From Clostridium sp. D33t1_170424_F3 (GTDB taxonomy: Bacteria > Bacillota > Clostridia > Oscillospirales > Acutalibacteraceae), in contig NZ_JADPEG010000013.1 of assembly GCF_015667585.1 (NCBI RefSeq), positions 39,619-103,618 on the forward strand: a stretch of DNA of 64,000 nucleotides. Direction: 5' to 3'. Shown piece by piece: positions 61,002 through 64,000 of the stretch; within the stretch, counting starts at the first letter, position 1; every line of letters begins with the position of its first letter. The position numbers and the translations under genes were made by a program. The notes beneath the pieces were generated by a model. It ran no database searches and was not told the origin of the DNA. It worked only from the letters and a program-made list of their open reading frames with translations.

Positions 61002-61490
61002 ATGAACGCGGGACTTTTATTCTATCAGGCACGCCGCACCGCACTGTGCGAACAGGCGGTTAAAAAGCACGCGGCGCGCCTGCGGATCGACGTCGCCTCG
61101 GTGAACGCCAGCGCCAGAGCGGACGGCCTGTGCCGGGCGCTGGCCGCTTTTTTGAGGGATTATCCGCTGGTCTACCTGGTCGGCGCCGTGGGAGACGGCC
61201 GGCTGCTGAGCATACCGCCTGTCTGCCAGGCGCTGCACGTGCCGCTGAACGCGCGCGGTGAACCGGAGCGCGTAAAGCCGCTGCCCGGCTTTGACGCCGA
61301 CGGCTACCTGCTGGAAAGCCGCACGCAGGCGATCCTGCTGCTGCCGGACCTGCCGGACGAGCTGAACATCCAGCTTCCGGGCGCGGAACGCCGCCTTGCG
61401 GAAAAATTCGGCCTGGAGCCGCCCAGGCCCAAGACAAAGATCAATTATGAAGAGCTGGTTGACCGCTCCTTCGCGGAGGCACGGTTATGA
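61002..61490 (+). CDS. Hypothetical protein, possibly MoaB/CinA-like
   Basis: A 162-residue soluble protein. Residues ~50-125 (FLRDYPLVYLVGAVGDGRLL, QALHVPLNARGEPERVKPLP, LLESRTQAILLLPDLPDEL) loosely recall the molybdopterin-binding (MoaB) fold, whose end often reads FLLPGPPxE; the resemblance is weak. GAGGGAGGGAATGACTG precedes the ATG. It sits between cinA and the serine hydrolase gene, overlapping the latter by 4 bases, so it is in the same transcript. No function assigned. Confidence 0.7.
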   Translation: MNAGLLFYQARRTALCEQAVKKHAARLRIDVASVNASARADGLCRALAAFLRDYPLVYLVGAVGDGRLLSIPPVCQALHVPLNARGEPERVKPLPGFDADGYLLESRTQAILLLPDLPDELNIQLPGAERRLAEKFGLEPPRPKTKINYEELVDRSFAEARL

Positions 61491-63313
61491 TGGATTTCAT
61501 TTCCCAGATGAAGATGGTGGACCTGCTGATGAAGCTCTTCCGGGGCGACATGCAGCATATTAATCCTTACCCGTTCACCCCGCAGAAACAGAAGAACATT
61601 CCCAGCGCGGACTCCGGCGGCCTGCCCCGCTCCACACCGGAGCGCGAGGGCGTTCCCAGCAAGCAGGTCCAGCGCTTTTTTGAAGAGCTGGACAGCTGTG
61701 CGGCGATCCATGTGCACAGCGCGATGGTGCTTCGCCACGGCAGGATCATCGCGGAGGGGAGCTGGAAACCGTATTCCGGCAGCTATCCGCATATGATGTT
61801 CTCCCTTTCCAAGAGTGTGGTCAGCTTTGCGGTGGGCTGCGCGGTGGAGGAAGGCCTCCTGTCCCTGGAGGACAAGGCCGTCAGCTTTTTTCAGGACAAG
61901 AACGCGCTGTTCCGCAGCCCGAAGATCAACAACATCACCATCCTGCACCTGCTGAACATGACCTCCGGCCTGAAATGCAACGAGGTCAATTCCGTGGTGG
62001 AAAAAGACTGGGTGCGCGGTATTTTGCAGTCCGACTGTGCGTTTGAACCGGGTGCGGAATTCAGTTACAACAGCATGAACACCTACCTGCTGAGCGCCAT
62101 CCTCAACCGGAAAACCGGCATGGGGCTGGTGGAATACCTGACGCCGCGCCTGTTTGAGCCGCTGGGGATTCAGGACGTGCACTGGGACGTATGCCCGCTG
62201 GGCATCGAAAAGGGCGGATGGGGCCTGTGGCTGCGCATTGTGGACATGGCGAAGCTGGGCCAGCTCTACCTGCAAAAGGGGCGCTGGGTCGTGGACGGCG
62301 TGGAGAAGCAGCTCATCTCAGAGAGCTGGATTGAGGCCTCCACCAAAATGGACACGCCGACGCGCGAGGGCGACTATTCCACCGGCTACGGCTACCAGAT
62401 CTGGAGCTTCGGCGCAAAAAGCGCGTTTCAGTTCAACGGCATGCTGGGCCAGTATGTGGTGGTGCTGCCGGAACGCGACATGGTCATTGCGATCACCAGC
62501 GGCAGTCCCAGCCTGTTTGCGGATGAGACTTGTCCCATCATTGAGAAATACTTTGGCGACGACGCTTCCGAGCTCTCTGAAACGCCCCTGCCAAACGATA
62601 TCAAGGCGCTGCGCGCCCTGCGGGAAGCGCTGGGCCGACTGTATGCCATCCGCGAAACCGCGCCGAAGCCAAAGCGCGCGCCGCCGCTCATGGCGCGATT
62701 GCTGCGCCGGTTCGTTCCGGAAAAGGAAACGCCCCCGCCCGCTGTCCCGGACGCGGTTCGCCCGCTGCATCACAGGCAGTTTGCGCTGGAACCCAACAGC
62801 GCCGCGCTGATGCCGCTGATTTTGCAGTGTACCACAAACAATTTCGGCAGCAGCCTGACACAGATCGGCCTGGAATTCTTCCCCGGGGAATGCCGGATCA
62901 CCCTCACCGACGGAGCGGATACCAATCCGATCGTCGCCGGGATGGACGGCACGCCACGCAGAGGCTGCGTCAGCCTGAACGGCGAAATCTACGCCGTGGG
63001 CTGCACCGCGCGCGTCACAGCAGACGAGGACGACCGCCCGGTGCTCAAGGTGTTCATCTGCTTTATCGAAACGCCGAGCGTGCGGATCATGAAAATTATA
63101 CAGGTCAGCCCGGATCGGATTTTGATTCGGTTCGACGAGCTGCCCAGTGTAGAGGCCGCCATTGAAGTGCTGTTCTCCCTGGTTGCCGGCCGGGAATCGC
63201 AGGGCAGCCTGAATAAGCTGTTCCTCGACACCCTTGGCCAGCAGCGGCTGGACCAGCGCGTTGCGGAGGTTTCCCGCCCGCGCGTGCGCGGCACGTTGAT
63301 AGAGCCGCAATAG
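61487..63313 (+). CDS. Beta-lactamase-fold serine hydrolase with C-terminal extension
   Basis: A 608-residue protein. Residues ~55-360 form a class C beta-lactamase/esterase fold: SxxK in MFSLSKSVVSFAVG, the tyrosine in EFSYNSMNTYLLS and a downstream MLGQYVVVLPERDMVI. Residues ~380-430 are a Pro/Arg-rich linker, and ~430-608 are a strand-rich C-terminal domain seen in related clostridial hydrolases. There is no signal peptide, so it is probably cytoplasmic. It overlaps the preceding gene by 4 bases (ATGA). It could be an esterase, D-aminopeptidase or amidase; the sequence does not decide. Confidence 0.85.
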   Translation: MMDFISQMKMVDLLMKLFRGDMQHINPYPFTPQKQKNIPSADSGGLPRSTPEREGVPSKQVQRFFEELDSCAAIHVHSAMVLRHGRIIAEGSWKPYSGSYPHMMFSLSKSVVSFAVGCAVEEGLLSLEDKAVSFFQDKNALFRSPKINNITILHLLNMTSGLKCNEVNSVVEKDWVRGILQSDCAFEPGAEFSYNSMNTYLLSAILNRKTGMGLVEYLTPRLFEPLGIQDVHWDVCPLGIEKGGWGLWLRIVDMAKLGQLYLQKGRWVVDGVEKQLISESWIEASTKMDTPTREGDYSTGYGYQIWSFGAKSAFQFNGMLGQYVVVLPERDMVIAITSGSPSLFADETCPIIEKYFGDDASELSETPLPNDIKALRALREALGRLYAIRETAPKPKRAPPLMARLLRRFVPEKETPPPAVPDAVRPLHHRQFALEPNSAALMPLILQCTTNNFGSSLTQIGLEFFPGECRITLTDGADTNPIVAGMDGTPRRGCVSLNGEIYAVGCTARVTADEDDRPVLKVFICFIETPSVRIMKIIQVSPDRILIRFDELPSVEAAIEVLFSLVAGRESQGSLNKLFLDTLGQQRLDQRVAEVSRPRVRGTLIEPQ

Positions 63314-63378
63314 CGCAAACGACGGATGCATTCCTTTTAAATACAGCATCTTCTGCAGGGGGAGACCATAAAACATAG

Positions 63379-63434
63379 AAAAACAGCGTTCCCCGCCAGC
63401 CTATAAAAGCTGACGGGGAACGCTGTTTTTTATA
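63379..63434. terminator. Terminator of the nifS operon
   Basis: AAAAACAGCGTTCCCCG (63379-63395) pairs with CGGGGAACGCTGTTTTT (63414-63430) over 17 bp, with an inner CAGC/GCTG. It works in both directions. Confidence 0.88.
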
Positions 63435-63548
63435 GACTTTCGGCCGAATGCGGACGCACAGCGTCTGCCACACCTACAGCCTCTTTTAAAGGAGGGCTTC
63501 TCTAAAAATCGGATGCCTCTAAGCTCTATTCATACAGAGGCGATTCTC

Positions 63549-64000
63549 TCAGCCGATGGTCACCACACAATGCTGCTGGGCTTTTTCACCCGCCATTGTC
63601 GTATATACGCCGGTGCTTTGGCCCGGTGCGCCGACGGCCCAGACTCTGTAATAGCAGTCGTTGCCAATCCTGGTGACGTACTGCGTCTTGAGCACATTGC
63701 CATTGCCCACGGTAAAGCTCGGGGCTGTATTGCTTCCGTTGACAACCGTCATCTTGAAGCAATAGGCGCTGCCTCTCTTCAGGGTGAAGTTCATCGTCGT
63801 GTCGGAACGCACGGACTTGTGGCCCATTACGTTCTGTGCCGCGCTGACCACCGGGTTCGCCGTTACAACCGCCGTACCGTCGCCGGAGGTATTGCCAGCC
63901 GGCTTCTTGCTGCCGGAATTGCCGCCGGAGGGCTTATTGGATGGCTTGTTGTCAGGTTTCGCCGGTTCTTCCGGCTTGTCTGCCGGAACCAGGCCGTCAT
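63549..64000 (-). CDS. C-terminal part of a cell-surface protein (cut by the window edge)
   Basis: The frame is open from the right edge of the window to a TAA/TGA-type stop at 63549. The visible part runs from a Pro/Lys/Asn/Ser-rich linker (PADKPEEPAKPDNKPSNKPS, then GGNSGSKKPAG) into a compact C-terminal domain of about 100 residues (VVSAAQNVMGHKSVRSDTTM to EKAQQHCVVTIG) with an Ig-like strand pattern and two cysteines. A GTG at 63851 could be misread as a start, but the linker continues upstream without a stop. The N-terminus, signal peptide and catalytic or binding part lie beyond the window. Confidence 0.75.
   Translation of the reverse strand, partial: DGLVPADKPEEPAKPDNKPSNKPSGGNSGSKKPAGNTSGDGTAVVTANPVVSAAQNVMGHKSVRSDTTMNFTLKRGSAYCFKMTVVNGSNTAPSFTVGNGNVLKTQYVTRIGNDCYYRVWAVGAPGQSTGVYTTMAGEKAQQHCVVTIG

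Overview
The window comes from a Gram-positive, endospore-forming member of the Clostridia, most likely of the Oscillospiraceae/Ruminococcaceae type. The evidence is spoVAC and spoVAD behind a forespore-type promoter, two DegV proteins, GTP-dependent PEP carboxykinase, a VanW-family wall protein, a proofreading-defective DNA polymerase I, UgtP-like glycolipid synthases, many TTG/GTG starts with strong GGAGG ribosome binding sites, and fairly GC-rich coding DNA with AT-rich intergenic regions. I cannot name a species. There is no rRNA, no CRISPR array, no recognisable transposase and no prophage; one tRNA gene is present.

Layout. 0-6.4 kb: a small membrane protein, a large UvrD-type helicase with an apparent inserted nuclease and zinc ribbons at both ends, and a secreted papain-like protease with C-terminal helical repeats. 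6.4-10.4 kb: a nitrogen-linked block (tandem PII-like protein, DUF1538 membrane protein, glutamine synthetase). 10.4-17.5 kb: a promoter with a possible 29-codon ORF, a small ORF, tRNA-Pro, a TM2 protein, PEP carboxykinase, and the operon rlmA-glycosyltransferase-rimI-tsaD. 17.5-18.2 kb: an array of about twenty different short hairpins. 18.4-25 kb: polA, then dusB with a metallo-beta-lactamase-fold protein and an unknown gene, then ogt. 25.2-31.7 kb: accessory region with an autoregulated ribbon-helix-helix protein, a DUF6809-like protein, a TetR gene with a perfect operator leading into an operon of uncharacterised proteins (one DUF1266), and a DUF4259 protein.

31.7-45 kb: a flavodoxin-fold oxidoreductase, spoVAC-spoVAD, a CofE-like ligase, an Lrp/MATE divergent pair, a cupin, phosphomannomutase, a lone ABC ATPase, an acetyltransferase preceded by three copies of a 125-bp repeat, two DegV proteins and a membrane-anchored surface protein. 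45-52 kb: an acetyltransferase, an XRE/DUF3796-like regulatory pair, NAD synthetase, a GT2 glycosyltransferase and a VanW protein. 51.9-55.1 kb: a 90-bp minisatellite (five full units), followed by two tandem UgtP-like glycosyltransferases and a small membrane protein. 55.1-64 kb: racemase, acetyltransferase, Fur; then nifS-thiI-cinA and two further genes; and the C-terminal part of a surface protein running off the window end.

Strongest candidates for something undescribed: (i) the hairpin array between polA and rlmA; (ii) the TetR-controlled operon of uncharacterised proteins at 26.1-31.2 kb; (iii) the 90-bp repeat array whose unit contains a promoter-like module repeated once more at the presumed promoter of the downstream glycosyltransferase operon. 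All functional statements come from reading the sequence and from recalled family knowledge; no database search was run.
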